Positions 13,574 through 24,842 of a stretch of DNA of 64,000 nucleotides are shown here, in pieces. A program made the position numbers and the translations under genes. The notes under the pieces were generated by a model. It was not told the origin of the DNA. It searched no databases and worked only from the letters and a program-made list of their open reading frames with translations. The number at the start of each line of letters is the position of its first letter. The stretch's first letter is position 1. Location: positions 124,001 through 188,000 of the forward strand of contig NZ_AP017459.1 of NCBI RefSeq assembly GCF_002355835.1, written 5' to 3'. This DNA is from Candidatus Endomicrobiellum trichonymphae. GTDB lineage: Bacteria > Elusimicrobiota > Endomicrobiia > Endomicrobiales > Endomicrobiaceae.

Positions 13574-16500
13574 TGGTTAAAATAAATTTTCAAATCAAAA
13601 AGAAAAAGTCAAACGATCCCAATTTTATTGGTTTTGACGCTGTAAGAGTGTCCGTTGCAAGTCCTGATCAGATAAAAACATGGTCTTACGGTGAGGTTAA
13701 AAAGCCGGAAACTATAAATTATAGAACGTTTAAGCCCGAGAGAGACGGTTTGTTCTGCAACAGAATTTTCGGTCCTACAAAAGACTGGGAATGTCATTGT
13801 GGAAAGTATAAATATATAAAATACAAGGGAACGATATGCGACAGATGCGGCGTTGAGGTGACTGAGTCTAAAGTGAGAAGAGAGAGGTTCGGTCATATTA
13901 ATCTTGCGGTTCCCGTAGCCCATTTGTGGTTTTTGAGGAAACCGCCGTCAAGAGTCGGAATACTTTTAAATATGAAAATTTCCGATTTGGAAAAGGTTAT
14001 TTACTATGCGAAATATATAGTAATGGGAGATTTAAAAGATCGATCGGGAATTTCTTTTTTTGCCAGGAAAGGCATGCTCATGGGAGGAGAAGATTTTAAT
14101 TTGTTTAAGTGCGGAATAAACAATCCCATAGTAAAGGAAGAATTCAAAAATATTTTTGACGGTATTGTTTGTGAAGAAATAAAGCTCGATTCCAATTTGA
14201 CAAAAGCTTTGAAACAGCTTAAAGTTTTAGTGAAAGGTCAAGCTGATTCGGCGGGAATATCTACCGAAGAAGCCGCAAAAAAGATTCTTGAAAATGTCAA
14301 AAAAGGTGACATTTATTATAAAGTTTATTTTAAACCTCATTCAGTGTATTATTATATTGATTTGGATCCATCAAGCCACGGAGAAATAAAAAAAATTCTT
14401 TCTGAAAAGTTTGAAAAAAGTTCTACGGTTTCAATAACGGAGACTGATAAAAAAATTAGGATAGAATTTTTTGATATTGAAAAAGACAAAATTTACAATG
14501 ACCTCAGAAAAGATTCCTTCGCTCTAAAAAAATATGAAGGGTGTCTTAGAATTGAGATATTAAAAAATAAAATTCCTTTTATAGAGAATTTTTCAAGGTC
14601 TGATAGTTTTGTTCTGCTTGAGGAAAGCGATATAAATAATATTCAAAATGGTTTCGGGGACAGTTTAAAAGTTAATATCGGAGCGGAGGCAGTGAGAAGT
14701 CTTCTGGAAGAAATTAATCTGGACGATGAAATGAAAAACATTTATGCGGAGATTAAAAAGACAAAATCGGATGCAGAAAGAGCGAGGCTTCTCAGAAAAC
14801 TCAGAGTAGTCGAAGGATTTTTGAATTCTCAGACAAGACCGGAGTGGATGATTTTGACCGTTCTTCCGGTAATCCCTCCCGATTTGAGACCATTGGTTGC
14901 TTTGGACGGTGGAAGATTTGCAACTTCTGATTTAAACGATTTATACAGAAGAATAATAAACAGAAATAACAGACTGCGTCACATTGAGCAACTGAAAGCT
15001 CCCATCGTTATGATAAATAATGAAAAGAGACTTTTGCAGGAAGCGGTCGACGCTTTAATAGATAATGATTCGAGGATAAGACCAGTGACGGGCGCCGGCA
15101 ACAGAACACTCAAGTCTCTGTCTGACACGCTTAAAGGCAAGCGGGGACGTTTCAGACAGAATTTGCTGGGGAAAAGAGTCGATTATTCTGGAAGAAGTGT
15201 CATAGTGGTGGGACCTAATCTGAGATTAAATCAGTGTGGGATTCCCAAAGAAATGGCTTTAGAACTTTTCAAGCCTTTTATTGTAAAAGAGTTGATAAAA
15301 CAGGAAAATATAACGCTGAGATCCGCTAAGAGAATGCTTGAAAGAGGTGATTTAAAAGTATGGAACATACTTGAAAAAGTTACGCAGAGTCATCCCGTTC
15401 TTTTAAATAGAGCTCCTACACTTCACAGGTTGGGCATACAGGCTTTTGAACCTGTTTTGGTTGAAGGGAAGTCAATACAGCTTCATCCTCTTACATGTTC
15501 CGCTTTTAATGCAGATTTTGACGGGGACCAGATGGCGGTTCATCTGCCCATATCTCTTGAAGCGCAGCTTGAAGCGAGAGTTTTGATGATGGCTACCAGA
15601 AATATACTATCACCAGCTTCCGGAAGACCTATTGCCGTTCCGTCGCAGGATATGGTTTTGGGGAACTGCTATCTTACAAAAGAAAAATACGGGGTCGTGG
15701 GTGAAGGAAAAGTTTTTTCGTCGGTAAGCGAGGCTATTAGCGCCTATCAAGCAGAGAAAGTAGATTTGCAGGCGAGAATTAAAGTCGCTGGAATTACAAG
15801 TATAAGAGATAAAAACCTTAATAATGATGACGAACAACCAGATGTTACAAAATGGAAAAACTGCAAATCTGAAGACGACACAGAAATTATTAATTATACG
15901 ACTGTGGGAAGAATCATATTTAATGAACAGCTTCCTAAAAATGACGATGGTTCGTACGCTTTAGAATACCAGAACAAGAGTATGACGAAAAAAGAACTCG
16001 TCGCACTTGTCGATAGATGTTATAAAGAGCTGGGGCAGTTTAAAACTACTGTTCTTTTGGACGAGATAAAGAGGATAGGTTATAAATACGCAACCCTTGC
16101 CGGTATTTCTATTTCTATAGACGAAATGAAAGTTCCGACTGAAAAAGAAAAGATGGTGAGAGAGGCAAAAACAAAAATCAGCGAAATTGAAAAACAAGCT
16201 AAGCTCGGCTTGATAACCGAGTCGGAACGTTACAACAGAATCATTGATATTTGGACGAGAGTTACCGACGAAATCTCGGATATAATGTTTGACGAAATGA
16301 GAAAAGAGGAAACGAAAGCCTATAAGCCGGGACAGAATCGTTTCAATTCGATATTTATGATGGCGGATTCCGGATCAAGAGGTTCAAGACAGCAGGTAAG
16401 ACAGCTTGCGGGTATGCGCGGGCTTATGGCAAAGCCTCAAAAGAAGCTTACGGGAGGTATCGGTGAAATTATCGAAACTCCTATTATCTCCAACTTCAGG

Positions 16501-18354
16501 GAAGGTCTTACGGTGTTGGAGTACTTTATTTCAACTCACGGAGGACGCAAAGGTTTGGCTGATACTGCTTTGAAAACCGCAGAAGCGGGTTATCTAACAA
16601 GAAGACTTGTCGATGTAGCGCATGATGTTGTCGTAAGAGAAGAAGACTGCGGAACAGTAAACGGAGTATTTATCGGGACACTGTGCTGCGGCGATGAAAT
16701 AATTGAAAAAATAGACGAACGTGTCGTTGGCAGAACAGCTCTTGACAACGTTGTGGATATCGTTCATGACGATCTGATAATAAAGAGGGGAGAACTTATT
16801 ACTCCTAAAAAAGCTGAGAAGCTTGTTGAAGCGGGTATTGATAAGATTGGTATCAGAAGTGTTTTGACGTGCGAGTCGGAACACGGCGTGTGCGCAAAAT
16901 GTTACGGCGTAAATCCCGCTACCGGAGAACAGGTTGAGATGGGCGAAGCAGTGGGTATTCTGGCGGCGCAGTCAATCGGCGAACCCGGCACACAGCTTAC
17001 TCTAAGGACATTCCATATCGGCGGAGCCGCAAGCCGCGTTGTTCAGCGTTCGGAAGTTTACGCTGAAAACAATGGGACAGTCAATTATTATAACTTAAAA
17101 ACCATTCAGAATAAAGATGGCGAAACTATAGTTTTAAGCAGAAATGCGGAACTTGTATATACGGAATACCCAGTTTACCGTAAACAGATCTATCAGATAC
17201 CGTATGGTGCGGTAATTAAAATTTATGACGGGCAGACAGTTGAAATTAGAGTTAATCCCATCACAGGAATGAAGAAAGACATATTGATAGCAAAGTGGGA
17301 TCCGCATTCAAAGCCGATTATTTCGGAATTTGCCGGAACGGTGAATTTTGTTGATGTAAAAGACGGCGTAACTCTTCAGAGAGAAAAATCAAAAATAACC
17401 GGGCAGATAGAAAGAGTTATTATTGAGCATTCTTCTGATAGGAGAAGTCCCAGAATTGTTGTTAAAAAAGACGATGGAAGTGTCGTGGAATATCCGCTTC
17501 CGGTGGATACGACTCTTGTTGTACGCGACAAAGACAGGGTTAAATCCGGCGATATTTTGGCAAAAATTCCGCAGGAAATTTCAAGAACAAAAGATATTAC
17601 TGGCGGTCTACCGAGAGTTGCGGAACTGTTTGAAGGAAGAAGACCCAGAAACGTCGCGGTTGTTTCAGAGATCGACGGTATAGTTCATTTAGTCGGACCT
17701 ACTGTAAAAGGTAACGTAAAAGTTGAGGTTGAAAATCCTGAAACAAAAATGAAAAAGAGTTATCTTGTGCGTGCAGGTCGACATCTTGTTGTTTACGAAG
17801 GTGATAGAGTTAAAGAAGGTGAAGCGCTTTCCGACGGAGCGATAAATCCGCACGATATTCTTAAAGTTAAAGGTCCTAAAGAAGTTCAAGAATATCTTGT
17901 CAACGAAATTCAGCAGGTTTACAGGCTTCAGGGTGTGTCAATTAACGATAAACACATTGAAATAATAGTAAGACAGATGTTATCTAATGTAAGAATAACT
18001 GATTCAGGAGACAGCCACTACCTTAACGGTGAAATTGTTTCAAGGTACAAATATGAAATTGACAGAAAAGCCATTAAAGGGAAAAAAGGAAAAGCTCCAA
18101 TTGCTCATTCTATTCTTTTAGGCATAACAAAAGCTTCATTGTCTTCAGATTCATTTATTTCTGCCGCGTCTTTTCAGGAAACAACGCGAATTTTAACTGA
18201 AGCTGCTATTTCAGGGCAGGTTGACTATTTGAAAGGATTAAAGGAGAATGTTTCTATAGGTCGACTGATACCTGCAGGAACAGGACTTGCGGCGGTTGAT
18301 ATAGGCGATAACAATAAATTTTATTCGAGGGAACAAAACGATGCCAACAATTAA
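13573..18354 (+). CDS. rpoC: DNA-directed RNA polymerase subunit beta'
   Basis: Catalytic beta' subunit, 1593 residues (E. coli 1407). The N-terminal zinc site has Cys74, Cys76, Cys89 and Cys92; the Mg-binding active site NADFDGD is at about 646-652; the second zinc cluster (CGTVNG, then [11 protein letters not shown]) is around 1025-1110; the trigger-loop region [20 protein letters not shown] follows. Between about residues 155 and 365 there is an insertion of some 170 residues relative to E. coli, at the site where Thermus beta' also carries an extra domain. The 3' end overlaps rpsL by 14 bases. Confidence 0.98.
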   Translation: MVKINFQIKKKKSNDPNFIGFDAVRVSVASPDQIKTWSYGEVKKPETINYRTFKPERDGLFCNRIFGPTKDWECHCGKYKYIKYKGTICDRCGVEVTESKVRRERFGHINLAVPVAHLWFLRKPPSRVGILLNMKISDLEKVIYYAKYIVMGDLKDRSGISFFARKGMLMGGEDFNLFKCGINNPIVKEEFKNIFDGIVCEEIKLDSNLTKALKQLKVLVKGQADSAGISTEEAAKKILENVKKGDIYYKVYFKPHSVYYYIDLDPSSHGEIKKILSEKFEKSSTVSITETDKKIRIEFFDIEKDKIYNDLRKDSFALKKYEGCLRIEILKNKIPFIENFSRSDSFVLLEESDINNIQNGFGDSLKVNIGAEAVRSLLEEINLDDEMKNIYAEIKKTKSDAERARLLRKLRVVEGFLNSQTRPEWMILTVLPVIPPDLRPLVALDGGRFATSDLNDLYRRIINRNNRLRHIEQLKAPIVMINNEKRLLQEAVDALIDNDSRIRPVTGAGNRTLKSLSDTLKGKRGRFRQNLLGKRVDYSGRSVIVVGPNLRLNQCGIPKEMALELFKPFIVKELIKQENITLRSAKRMLERGDLKVWNILEKVTQSHPVLLNRAPTLHRLGIQAFEPVLVEGKSIQLHPLTCSAFNADFDGDQMAVHLPISLEAQLEARVLMMATRNILSPASGRPIAVPSQDMVLGNCYLTKEKYGVVGEGKVFSSVSEAISAYQAEKVDLQARIKVAGITSIRDKNLNNDDEQPDVTKWKNCKSEDDTEIINYTTVGRIIFNEQLPKNDDGSYALEYQNKSMTKKELVALVDRCYKELGQFKTTVLLDEIKRIGYKYATLAGISISIDEMKVPTEKEKMVREAKTKISEIEKQAKLGLITESERYNRIIDIWTRVTDEISDIMFDEMRKEETKAYKPGQNRFNSIFMMADSGSRGSRQQVRQLAGMRGLMAKPQKKLTGGIGEIIETPIISNFREGLTVLEYFISTHGGRKGLADTALKTAEAGYLTRRLVDVAHDVVVREEDCGTVNGVFIGTLCCGDEIIEKIDERVVGRTALDNVVDIVHDDLIIKRGELITPKKAEKLVEAGIDKIGIRSVLTCESEHGVCAKCYGVNPATGEQVEMGEAVGILAAQSIGEPGTQLTLRTFHIGGAASRVVQRSEVYAENNGTVNYYNLKTIQNKDGETIVLSRNAELVYTEYPVYRKQIYQIPYGAVIKIYDGQTVEIRVNPITGMKKDILIAKWDPHSKPIISEFAGTVNFVDVKDGVTLQREKSKITGQIERVIIEHSSDRRSPRIVVKKDDGSVVEYPLPVDTTLVVRDKDRVKSGDILAKIPQEISRTKDITGGLPRVAELFEGRRPRNVAVVSEIDGIVHLVGPTVKGNVKVEVENPETKMKKSYLVRAGRHLVVYEGDRVKEGEALSDGAINPHDILKVKGPKEVQEYLVNEIQQVYRLQGVSINDKHIEIIVRQMLSNVRITDSGDSHYLNGEIVSRYKYEIDRKAIKGKKGKAPIAHSILLGITKASLSSDSFISAASFQETTRILTEAAISGQVDYLKGLKENVSIGRLIPAGTGLAAVDIGDNNKFYSREQNDANN

Positions 18355-18736
18355 TCAATTGATAACGAATGGAAGAAAAGGCATAATAAAAAAAACAAAA
18401 TCGCCGGCGCTTAAGAATTGTCCGCAGAGAAGAGGCGTCTGCACAAGAGTTTATACGGTGACTCCTAGAAAACCTAATTCTGCTTTGAGAAAAGTTGCAA
18501 GAGTAAGACTTACGTCGGGGTATGAGATTTCTTCATATATACCGGGAGAGGGACATAATCTTCAGGAACATTCTCTTGTGCTTATCCGTGGCGGACGTAT
18601 AAGAGATCTGCCGGGTGTACGTTATCATATTATAAGAGGAACTTTAGATACAGCCGGGGTTGACGGACGCAAACAGGGAAGGAGCAAGTACGGGGCTAAA
18701 AAGGCTAAAGTGGCTAAAACAGCTTCAGCGAAGTAA
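18341..18736 (+). CDS. rpsL: 30S ribosomal protein S12
   Basis: S12 (131 residues) lies at the decoding centre and helps set accuracy. The core [19 protein letters not shown] and [13 protein letters not shown] are typical. At the two classic streptomycin positions the E. coli lysines 42 and 87 are both Arg here (TPRKPNS and GGRIRDLPG). In E. coli and Mycobacterium such changes give streptomycin resistance. It starts inside the end of rpoC, placing the str genes in one unit with rplJL-rpoBC. S7 follows after a 347-base spacer. Confidence 0.97.
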   Translation: MPTINQLITNGRKGIIKKTKSPALKNCPQRRGVCTRVYTVTPRKPNSALRKVARVRLTSGYEISSYIPGEGHNLQEHSLVLIRGGRIRDLPGVRYHIIRGTLDTAGVDGRKQGRSKYGAKKAKVAKTASAK

Positions 18737-19083
18737 TGCTCTGTGTTATTTTATTGCGCTTATTGGTTTTTGTTTTGTTTATGGGCAGAGACGGTGTTGA
18801 TGTTGCTGACAAATGCAAGTTTGTGGCAGGAAAGAGTTGGAAGTGCCCGAGGAAAGAAGCAAGGATGATTATTGCTGAAAATGTTTGTGGTAGGGTAGCA
18901 CTTTGTTTTGGGTGCTTCATATGTTTGTGTCGATGATAGTTGAGTGTGTGAATACTTATCCGCTCGAATATCACAAGATAAGAGTTGTAGTGTGAAAGAT
19001 ATAGAAAAATAGTATACTTAATTGGGTTTGGCATGATGAATAATATAAATATATAGAAATAAATTAGGTAATAAGAGGACAAT
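18737..19083. other. rpsL-rpsG spacer
   Basis: 347 bases. A 66-codon frame begins at the rpsL stop, but it lacks an RBS and recognisable features. rpsL and rpsG are normally less than 100 bases apart. I see no clear terminator or promoter. Confidence 0.5.
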
Positions 19084-19563
19084 ATGCCACGCAAAGCGTT
19101 AAAACCGAAAGAAAAAAGAGGTCTGCCGGAACCGGATTCAAAGTTTGGTTCGGTGCAGATAGCCAGATTTATAAGTAAACTCAATTTTGAAGGTAAAAAA
19201 AGTATAGCAGAATCAATTATGTATGGTTCTTTTGATATAATAAAAGAAAGAACGGGTGAAGATCCCGTTTCGGTTTTTAACAGAGCTTTAGAGAATATAA
19301 GACCGCTCCTTGAAGTAAGACCGCGCAGAGTCGGCGGAGCTACATATCAGGTTCCTATGGAAGTTCCCGTAATTCGCTCTACAACTCTTGCTATTAACTG
19401 GCTTATAGGGATTGCAAGAAGTAAAACCGGAAAACCGATGAGAGAAAAACTTGCTCAGGAAATTATTGACGCCAGCAAGAAAGAAGGTGCTGCGGTAAAA
19501 AAGAGAGAAGATACGCACAAAATGGCGGAAGCGAATAAGGCGTTTGCACACTACCGCTGGTAA
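19084..19563 (+). CDS. rpsG: 30S ribosomal protein S7
   Basis: S7 (159 residues; usual about 156) starts assembly of the 30S head and binds the 3' major domain of 16S rRNA near the E site. [14 protein letters not shown] and the C-terminal [21 protein letters not shown] are diagnostic. RBS AGAGGA lies upstream. In E. coli S7 is the autoregulator of the str operon; no matching RNA target was identified here. Confidence 0.97.
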   Translation: MPRKALKPKEKRGLPEPDSKFGSVQIARFISKLNFEGKKSIAESIMYGSFDIIKERTGEDPVSVFNRALENIRPLLEVRPRRVGGATYQVPMEVPVIRSTTLAINWLIGIARSKTGKPMREKLAQEIIDASKKEGAAVKKREDTHKMAEANKAFAHYRW

Positions 19564-19707
19564 TTTTTACTTTGATATTTTTTTTGTTATATTTCGATAC
19601 TAATATGTAAACTTCGGCGTAGCAAGCCTCGGTTCTTGTGCTATGGTTGGAATAATGAATAATCTTAGATTGGGAATGACGAAGCAAAGTGTTTTGTAAA
19701 GTTATTG

Positions 19708-19763
19708 ATAAACCAAATACTATTGCAATGCAGTGTGGTTTCTGAATATTTGGTTTATTTTTT
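19708..19763 (+). terminator. Terminator between rpsG and fusA
   Basis: ATAAACCAAATA (19708-19719) and TATTTGGTTTAT (19747-19758) are a perfect 12-bp inverted repeat with a 27-base loop, followed by T tract 19758-19763. It lies in the 357-base rpsG-fusA spacer and would split the str cluster into two transcripts. A TATAAT at 19893-19898, without a good -35, may restart transcription before fusA. The rest of the spacer is empty. Confidence 0.7.
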
Positions 19764-19920
19764 GTATGGTAAAAGGCGAGACTATTTTACTCGCTTAGCG
19801 GACAGTGTTGTTGAATCGTACGGCAAAGTCGGTAATTTTGATAGTATAAACAAAATGCAAATGAAAATATAGTTCAGTACAGATAAAAAGTGTATAATAA
19901 AAATATAAAGGTTTATAAAT

Positions 19921-22005
19921 ATGGCTAGGGAATATCCGTTAAATAAAGTTAGAAATTTTGGAATTGCGGCTCATATTGATGCTGGTAAGACGACGACGAC
20001 GGAAAGAATTTTGTACTATACGGGAAGAACGCATAAAATTGGCGAGGTTCATGAAGGCGCTGCCACTATGGACTGGATGGAACAGGAAAAAGAAAGAGGT
20101 ATCACAATCACTTCTGCCGCTACATACTGTAGATGGCAGGATATGCAGTTCAATATTATCGATACACCTGGGCATGTTGATTTTACCGCGGAAGTTGAAA
20201 GATCTTTAAGGGTTTTGGACGGAGCGGTTGTTGTGTTTGATTCAGGAAACGGAGTTGAACCGCAGTCTGAAACTGTCTGGAGACAAGCTGATAAATACGG
20301 CGTTCCGAGAATTGTTTTCTCAAATAAAATGGATAAAGTAGGTGCGGATTTTTTTATGGTTGTAAACGATATAGAAGAAAAGCTTGGGGCGAAGCCTATT
20401 CCTGTTCAGATTCCTATAGGTGCGGAATCGAGTTTTCAGGGTATAGTTGATTTAGTGACTATGAAAGCTCATATATGGTCGGGCGAAGAACTTGGTGCAA
20501 AATTTGACATAACGGACGTTCCAAAAGAACTGGAAGAAAAGGCTCATGCTGCGCGTAGCGAGATGATAGAGCTTATCGCGGATTACAGCGACGATATAAT
20601 GAATAATTTTATGGAAGGAAAAGAATCTACGGCAGTTCAGATAAAACAGGCAATTAGAAATGCGACTCTTCAAATAAAATTAATTCCGGTGCTTTGCGGG
20701 ACGGCTTTTAAGAATAAAGGCGTGCAGCCTATGCTTGATGCAGTTTGCGATTACCTGCCTTCGCCGCTTGACCGAAAAGCATTTAAGGGAATAAATCCGG
20801 TGACCAGTGAAACAGACAGTAGAGAAGTTGACGACAAAGCACCTTTCAGCGCGCTTGCGTTTAAAATTCAGGCGGATCCTTATATAGGAAAACTTACGTA
20901 TCTTAGAGTGTATTCCGGAACTTTGGAAAGCGGTTCGTACGTTTACAATCCCATAAAAGATGCAAAAGAGAGAATTTCGCGAATAGTCCGTATGCATTCA
21001 AACAACAGAGAGGAAGTAAAATCGGTTAATACGGGGGATATTGCAGCAGCTGTAGGTTTAAAAAATACGGGCACCGGAGATACTCTGTGCGATGAGGAAA
21101 AACCGATACTGCTAGAATCTATGGATTTCCCGGTTCCGGTTATCGATGTCGCAATTGAACCAAAATCTAAAGCCGATGAAGAAAAACTTGGCATAGCTTT
21201 AAACAGGCTCTCTGAAGAAGATCCTACTTTCAGAGTGAGAACGAACGAGGAAACTAATCAAACGATTATAGCGGGAATGGGAGAACTTCATCTTGAAATT
21301 CTCGTTGACAGAATGAAAAGAGAATTTAATGTGCAGGCAAATGTGGGAAGACCGCAGGTTGCCTACAGAGAGACAATAAGAAAAGTGCAAGAAGCCGAAT
21401 CAAAGTATATAAGGCAGACCGGAGGACGCGGACAGTATGGACACGTTGTTCTAACTGTTGAGCCGCAGGATCCCGGCAAAGGTTATGAGTTTGTAAATAA
21501 AATCGTAGGTGGAGTAATACCGAGAGAATATATACCGGCGATAGACAAAGGCATTAAAGAAGCGATGACTTCGGGAACTTTGGCGGGATACCCCGTAGTG
21601 GATGTAAAAGTGGTTGTTATCGATGGTTCGTTCCACGAAGTTGATTCGTCAGAAATGGCATTTAAAATTGCGGGTTCTATGGCTTTTAAAGACGCCTGCA
21701 GGAAAGCAAGTCCCGTTATTTTAGAACCTATAATGAAAACCGAAGTGATTGTCCCGGAAGAATATATGGGCGACGTAATAGGTGATTTGAACTCAAGGCG
21801 CGGCAAAATTGTCAGTATGGAATCAAAAAATAAGGTGCAGCAGCATATCAAAGCGAACGTACCTCTCGCGGAGATGTTCGGATATTCAACTACGCTACGT
21901 TCTCTTACTCAGGGTAGGGGAAATTACAGTATGGAACCTTCGCATTATGAAGAAATTCCAAGTCAGATTGCTGATAAAATATTAGAAAGAACGACTAGAG
22001 GATAA
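19921..22005 (+). CDS. fusA: Elongation factor G
   Basis: Translocase GTPase of 694 residues that moves tRNAs and mRNA after peptide transfer. G motifs are complete: [14 protein letters not shown] (P-loop), a normal switch [25 protein letters not shown] and NKMD. Domains II-V follow, with the domain IV segment GGRGQYGHV and the C-terminal [20 protein letters not shown]. Codon use is ordinary for this window. It probably begins a separate unit after the upstream terminator. tuf follows 14 bases downstream. Confidence 0.98.
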   Translation: MAREYPLNKVRNFGIAAHIDAGKTTTTERILYYTGRTHKIGEVHEGAATMDWMEQEKERGITITSAATYCRWQDMQFNIIDTPGHVDFTAEVERSLRVLDGAVVVFDSGNGVEPQSETVWRQADKYGVPRIVFSNKMDKVGADFFMVVNDIEEKLGAKPIPVQIPIGAESSFQGIVDLVTMKAHIWSGEELGAKFDITDVPKELEEKAHAARSEMIELIADYSDDIMNNFMEGKESTAVQIKQAIRNATLQIKLIPVLCGTAFKNKGVQPMLDAVCDYLPSPLDRKAFKGINPVTSETDSREVDDKAPFSALAFKIQADPYIGKLTYLRVYSGTLESGSYVYNPIKDAKERISRIVRMHSNNREEVKSVNTGDIAAAVGLKNTGTGDTLCDEEKPILLESMDFPVPVIDVAIEPKSKADEEKLGIALNRLSEEDPTFRVRTNEETNQTIIAGMGELHLEILVDRMKREFNVQANVGRPQVAYRETIRKVQEAESKYIRQTGGRGQYGHVVLTVEPQDPGKGYEFVNKIVGGVIPREYIPAIDKGIKEAMTSGTLAGYPVVDVKVVVIDGSFHEVDSSEMAFKIAGSMAFKDACRKASPVILEPIMKTEVIVPEEYMGDVIGDLNSRRGKIVSMESKNKVQQHIKANVPLAEMFGYSTTLRSLTQGRGNYSMEPSHYEEIPSQIADKILERTTRG

Positions 22006-22019
22006 GAGGGGAAATAAAA

Positions 22020-23219
22020 ATGGGAAAAGAGAAATTTGAGAGGAGTAAACCGCACGTAAATATAGGGACAATAGGGCATGTAGATCACGGTAAGACGACG
22101 TTAACGGCGGCGATAACGAAAGTATTGGGTGATAAAGGGTTAGCGAAGTACATTAGTTATGATGAGGTGGCGAGGGCGTCAGAATCGCAAGGGAGAAGAG
22201 ATGCGTCAAAGATAGTGACAATAGCGGTGAGTCACGTGGAATATTCAACGGTGAATAGGCATTATGCACATATAGATTGTCCTGGTCATGCTGATTATGT
22301 AAAGAACATGATAACGGGAGCGGCGCAGATGGATGGTGCGATACTGGTGGTGAGTGCGCTTGATGGTCCGATGCCGCAGACGAGGGAGCATATATTGCTT
22401 GCAAGGCAGGTGAATGTGCCGGCAGTGGTAGTATTTCTGAATAAATGTGATGCGGTGGAGGATAAGGAGTTGTTGGATTTAGTGGAGATGGAGGTTAGGG
22501 ATTTGCTGACGAAGTATAATTTTCCTGGGGAGAGCACGCCGATAATAAGAGGGAGTGCATTAGGTGCGTTGGAAGGGAAGCAGGATGGAGTGGATTCGAT
22601 AATGAGTTTGATGGAAGCGGTAGATAATACGATACCGTTGCCTGCGAGGGATGTTGACAAGCCATTTCTGATGAGTGTTGAGGATGTATTTTCGATAACA
22701 GGGCGAGGGACGGTAGCGACGGGGAGAGTAGAAAAAGGGAGAGTGAGAGTAGGAGAGAATGTGGATATAGTGGGGATACAGGAGACGAGGAAATCGGTGG
22801 TGACGGGTATAGAGATGTTCAGAAAGCTGCTTGATGAAGCGCAGGCAGGGGATAATATAGGGATGCTGTTGAGAGGGATAGAGAAGAATCAGGTGGAGAG
22901 AGGACAGGTAATAGCGTATCCGGGTTCAATAAAGCCGCATAAGAAGTTTAGAGGACAGGTATATGTGCTGACTAAAGAAGAAGGAGGGAGACATACGCCG
23001 TTTTTCAATGGGTATCGTCCGCAGTTTTATTTTAGGACGACGGATGTGACGGGAATAGCGCATTTGCCTGAAGGTGTGGAGATGGTGATACCTGGGGACA
23101 ATGTGACGATGGATATAGAGTTGATAATGCCTGTGGCGATGGAGACGCAGTTAAGGTTTGCGATAAGGGAAGGTGGGAAGACGGTAGGTTCTGGGGTTGT
23201 TACCGAGATAGTTGAATAG
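22020..23219 (+). CDS. tuf: Elongation factor Tu, with altered switch I
   Basis: GTPase of 399 residues that delivers aminoacyl-tRNA to the ribosomal A site. The P-loop GHVDHGKT (residues 19-26), DCPGH (86-90), NKCD, and the beta-barrel domains ([13 protein letters not shown], then [20 protein letters not shown]) are normal. The switch I effector loop is not: in place of the usual KARGITI there is [10 protein letters not shown] (59-68), with about five extra residues upstream. The Thr equivalent to E. coli Thr61 is kept (Thr67), but Arg58, Gly59 and Ile60 become Lys, Ile and Val. The gene favours G-ending codons (GTG, GCG, ACG, GAG, AGG, GGG), unlike fusA beside it. Confidence 0.97.
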   Translation: MGKEKFERSKPHVNIGTIGHVDHGKTTLTAAITKVLGDKGLAKYISYDEVARASESQGRRDASKIVTIAVSHVEYSTVNRHYAHIDCPGHADYVKNMITGAAQMDGAILVVSALDGPMPQTREHILLARQVNVPAVVVFLNKCDAVEDKELLDLVEMEVRDLLTKYNFPGESTPIIRGSALGALEGKQDGVDSIMSLMEAVDNTIPLPARDVDKPFLMSVEDVFSITGRGTVATGRVEKGRVRVGENVDIVGIQETRKSVVTGIEMFRKLLDEAQAGDNIGMLLRGIEKNQVERGQVIAYPGSIKPHKKFRGQVYVLTKEEGGRHTPFFNGYRPQFYFRTTDVTGIAHLPEGVEMVIPGDNVTMDIELIMPVAMETQLRFAIREGGKTVGSGVVTEIVE

Positions 23220-23302
23220 AGAGAGGTTTTTTTTTGATTATGTTTGTGTGAGTGAAAGATTTGGGTGGAGAAATTATTAGATTTAATAAGAAAGAAGCTT
23301 TA

Positions 23303-23330
23303 TTGTTTGGATACGACTTGAATGTAAAAT
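23303..23330 (+). promoter_or_regulatory. Possible promoter of the S10 genes
   Basis: TTGTTT, 16-base spacer, TAAAAT, ending 58 bases before rpsJ in the tuf-rpsJ spacer. The -10 box is good and the -35 box fair. Confidence 0.4.
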
Positions 23331-23388
23331 AATCGACGCTTAAGTATTATGTTATAAAACGGAGATTAAATAAACAGGATTAAAATCT

Positions 23389-23715
23389 ATGGTAAATGAA
23401 AAAGCAGTCCCGACTCAACGTTTGAGAATTAAGTTGCGGTCGTATGATCATAAAATATTAGATGATTCTCTTGCAAAAATTGTAGAAACGGCAAGGCGTA
23501 CTGGTGCGGCTGTAACAGGACCTGTGCTTTTGCCTACTAACATAAAGAAATATACAGTTAATAGGTCCGTTCATACTGATAAAAAGTCGCGTGAGCAGTT
23601 TGAAATGAGAATTCACAAAAGATTAGTCGATATTTGTGAACCTTCTTCAAAGACTGTGGATGAACTTATGAAACTTGATTTGCCAGCGGGCGTTGATATT
23701 GAAATCAAAGTGTAG
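23389..23715 (+). CDS. rpsJ: 30S ribosomal protein S10
   Basis: S10 (108 residues) is in the 30S head and, as NusE, joins NusB in antitermination of rRNA transcription. [15 protein letters not shown] at the N-terminus and [17 protein letters not shown] in the middle are family hallmarks. It is the first gene of the S10 cluster, which runs in the standard order rpsJ, rplC, rplD, rplW, rplB, rpsS, rplV, rpsC, rplP, rpmC, rpsQ. Confidence 0.97.
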   Translation: MVNEKAVPTQRLRIKLRSYDHKILDDSLAKIVETARRTGAAVTGPVLLPTNIKKYTVNRSVHTDKKSREQFEMRIHKRLVDICEPSSKTVDELMKLDLPAGVDIEIKV

Positions 23716-23747
23716 TCTTTAAAAATATTTGATTGCAGAGAAAAAAT

Positions 23748-24431
23748 ATGTTAAAATTTATCATTGGAAAAAAAATAGGTATGACACAGGTTTTTGATGT
23801 AAAAGGAAATCTCGTGCCTGTGACAGTAGTGGAAGTGGGACATTGCGTCGTTACGGATGTACGCACGGTTGAAAAAAACGGTTATTCTGCTGTTCAACTT
23901 GGTTTTGGGGAAATAAAAGAAAAAGGACTTAACAAAGCTCAAGCAGTCTTTTTTAAGAGAAATAATCTTTCATACAAAAGAACCCTCAAAGAGTTCAGAG
24001 TTTCTGAAGTAGCTGGATTTTCTGTCGGTCATGAGATAAAAGCGGATGCGTTTAAAGCCGGTGATTATGTTGATGTTTCTGCAGTTACAAAAGGCAAAGG
24101 TTATGCCGGAGTTATTAAGAGACATAATTTTGGCATGCAGCCCGTCTCTCATGGTCAGTCTGACAGAACTCGGTCGAGAGGTTCAAGCGGTGCGCAGGGT
24201 CCTCAGAAAGTTTTAAAGGGACTGAAAATGTCCGGACATATGGGCAATGAATATGTTACGGTGCAGAAACTGCTGATTGTAAATGTTGATGCCGAAAAAA
24301 ATGTTTTGCTTATCAAGGGTTCAGTTCCTTCTGCTAATAGGGGAACATTATTTATAAGCAGTACGCTTAAAAAAATTCCGAAAGTTCTTGTCGCGGTGGC
24401 ACATAAAGGAACAAAGGTTAAGAAAAAGTAA
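23748..24431 (+). CDS. rplC: 50S ribosomal protein L3
   Basis: L3 (227 residues from this start) is an early assembly protein whose long loop reaches toward the peptidyl-transferase centre. FIIGKKIGMTQVFD at the start and RHNFGMQPVSHGQSDRTRS in the loop are typical, including the Gln that is methylated in E. coli. I prefer the ATG at 23748 to an in-frame TTG at 23733 because it gives the conserved N-terminus. A 411-base spacer, unusual between L3 and L4, follows. Confidence 0.96.
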   Translation: MLKFIIGKKIGMTQVFDVKGNLVPVTVVEVGHCVVTDVRTVEKNGYSAVQLGFGEIKEKGLNKAQAVFFKRNNLSYKRTLKEFRVSEVAGFSVGHEIKADAFKAGDYVDVSAVTKGKGYAGVIKRHNFGMQPVSHGQSDRTRSRGSSGAQGPQKVLKGLKMSGHMGNEYVTVQKLLIVNVDAEKNVLLIKGSVPSANRGTLFISSTLKKIPKVLVAVAHKGTKVKKK

Positions 24432-24842
24432 CACTATTGCCGCATACTACTTAATTTAATTTAAGATTTGCAGTTAAGTACATTTTAAGACGTTTTGCAG
24501 TAATAGTTGCGCGACATATTTTCCCGATTTGTCAGTTCACAGTCCTGTTGTCAGTGGTCAAAAAGATAGATATGACCTAAAGCATAGACGACATATAACA
24601 CTTTTGGAATGTCTCCCTTTCTTTTTGCAAAAGAGTAAGCTGCAAGGCGGAAGGTGCGGGAGAGATGTTAAATTGGCAGTTGAAAGATTTGGCTTGATGT
24701 AAAAGATGAATATGCGTTTGACAGATTTCAATGGTGCTGCAGTAAACATAGTTTAGGATTTAAAAAAGTGGTTTCTCATATTAAAAGTGGAATAATTTTT
24801 CCCCGGAAAGCGTTCGGGAAAAGATAAGAGAGAGAAAGAAAA
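24432..24842. other. rplC-rplD spacer of 411 bases
   Basis: No gene recognised on either strand. A TTGACA near 24718 has only a poorly placed TAAACA downstream (19-base spacer). Just before rplD, TTTCCC and GGGAAA can form a small leader hairpin. These two genes are normally almost adjacent. Confidence 0.5.

Noticed and set aside
9800-18354. Rifampicin-resistant rpoB
   Set aside because: The key positions equivalent to Asp516, His526 and Ser531 are wild type.
18736-18936. 66-codon frame directly after rpsL
   Set aside because: Begins at the rpsL stop, no RBS, no family signal; probably chance.
18714-19184. 156-codon minus-strand frame over the rpsL-rpsG spacer
   Set aside because: Overlaps the ends of two genes on the opposite strand and has low-complexity hydrophobic sequence without motifs.
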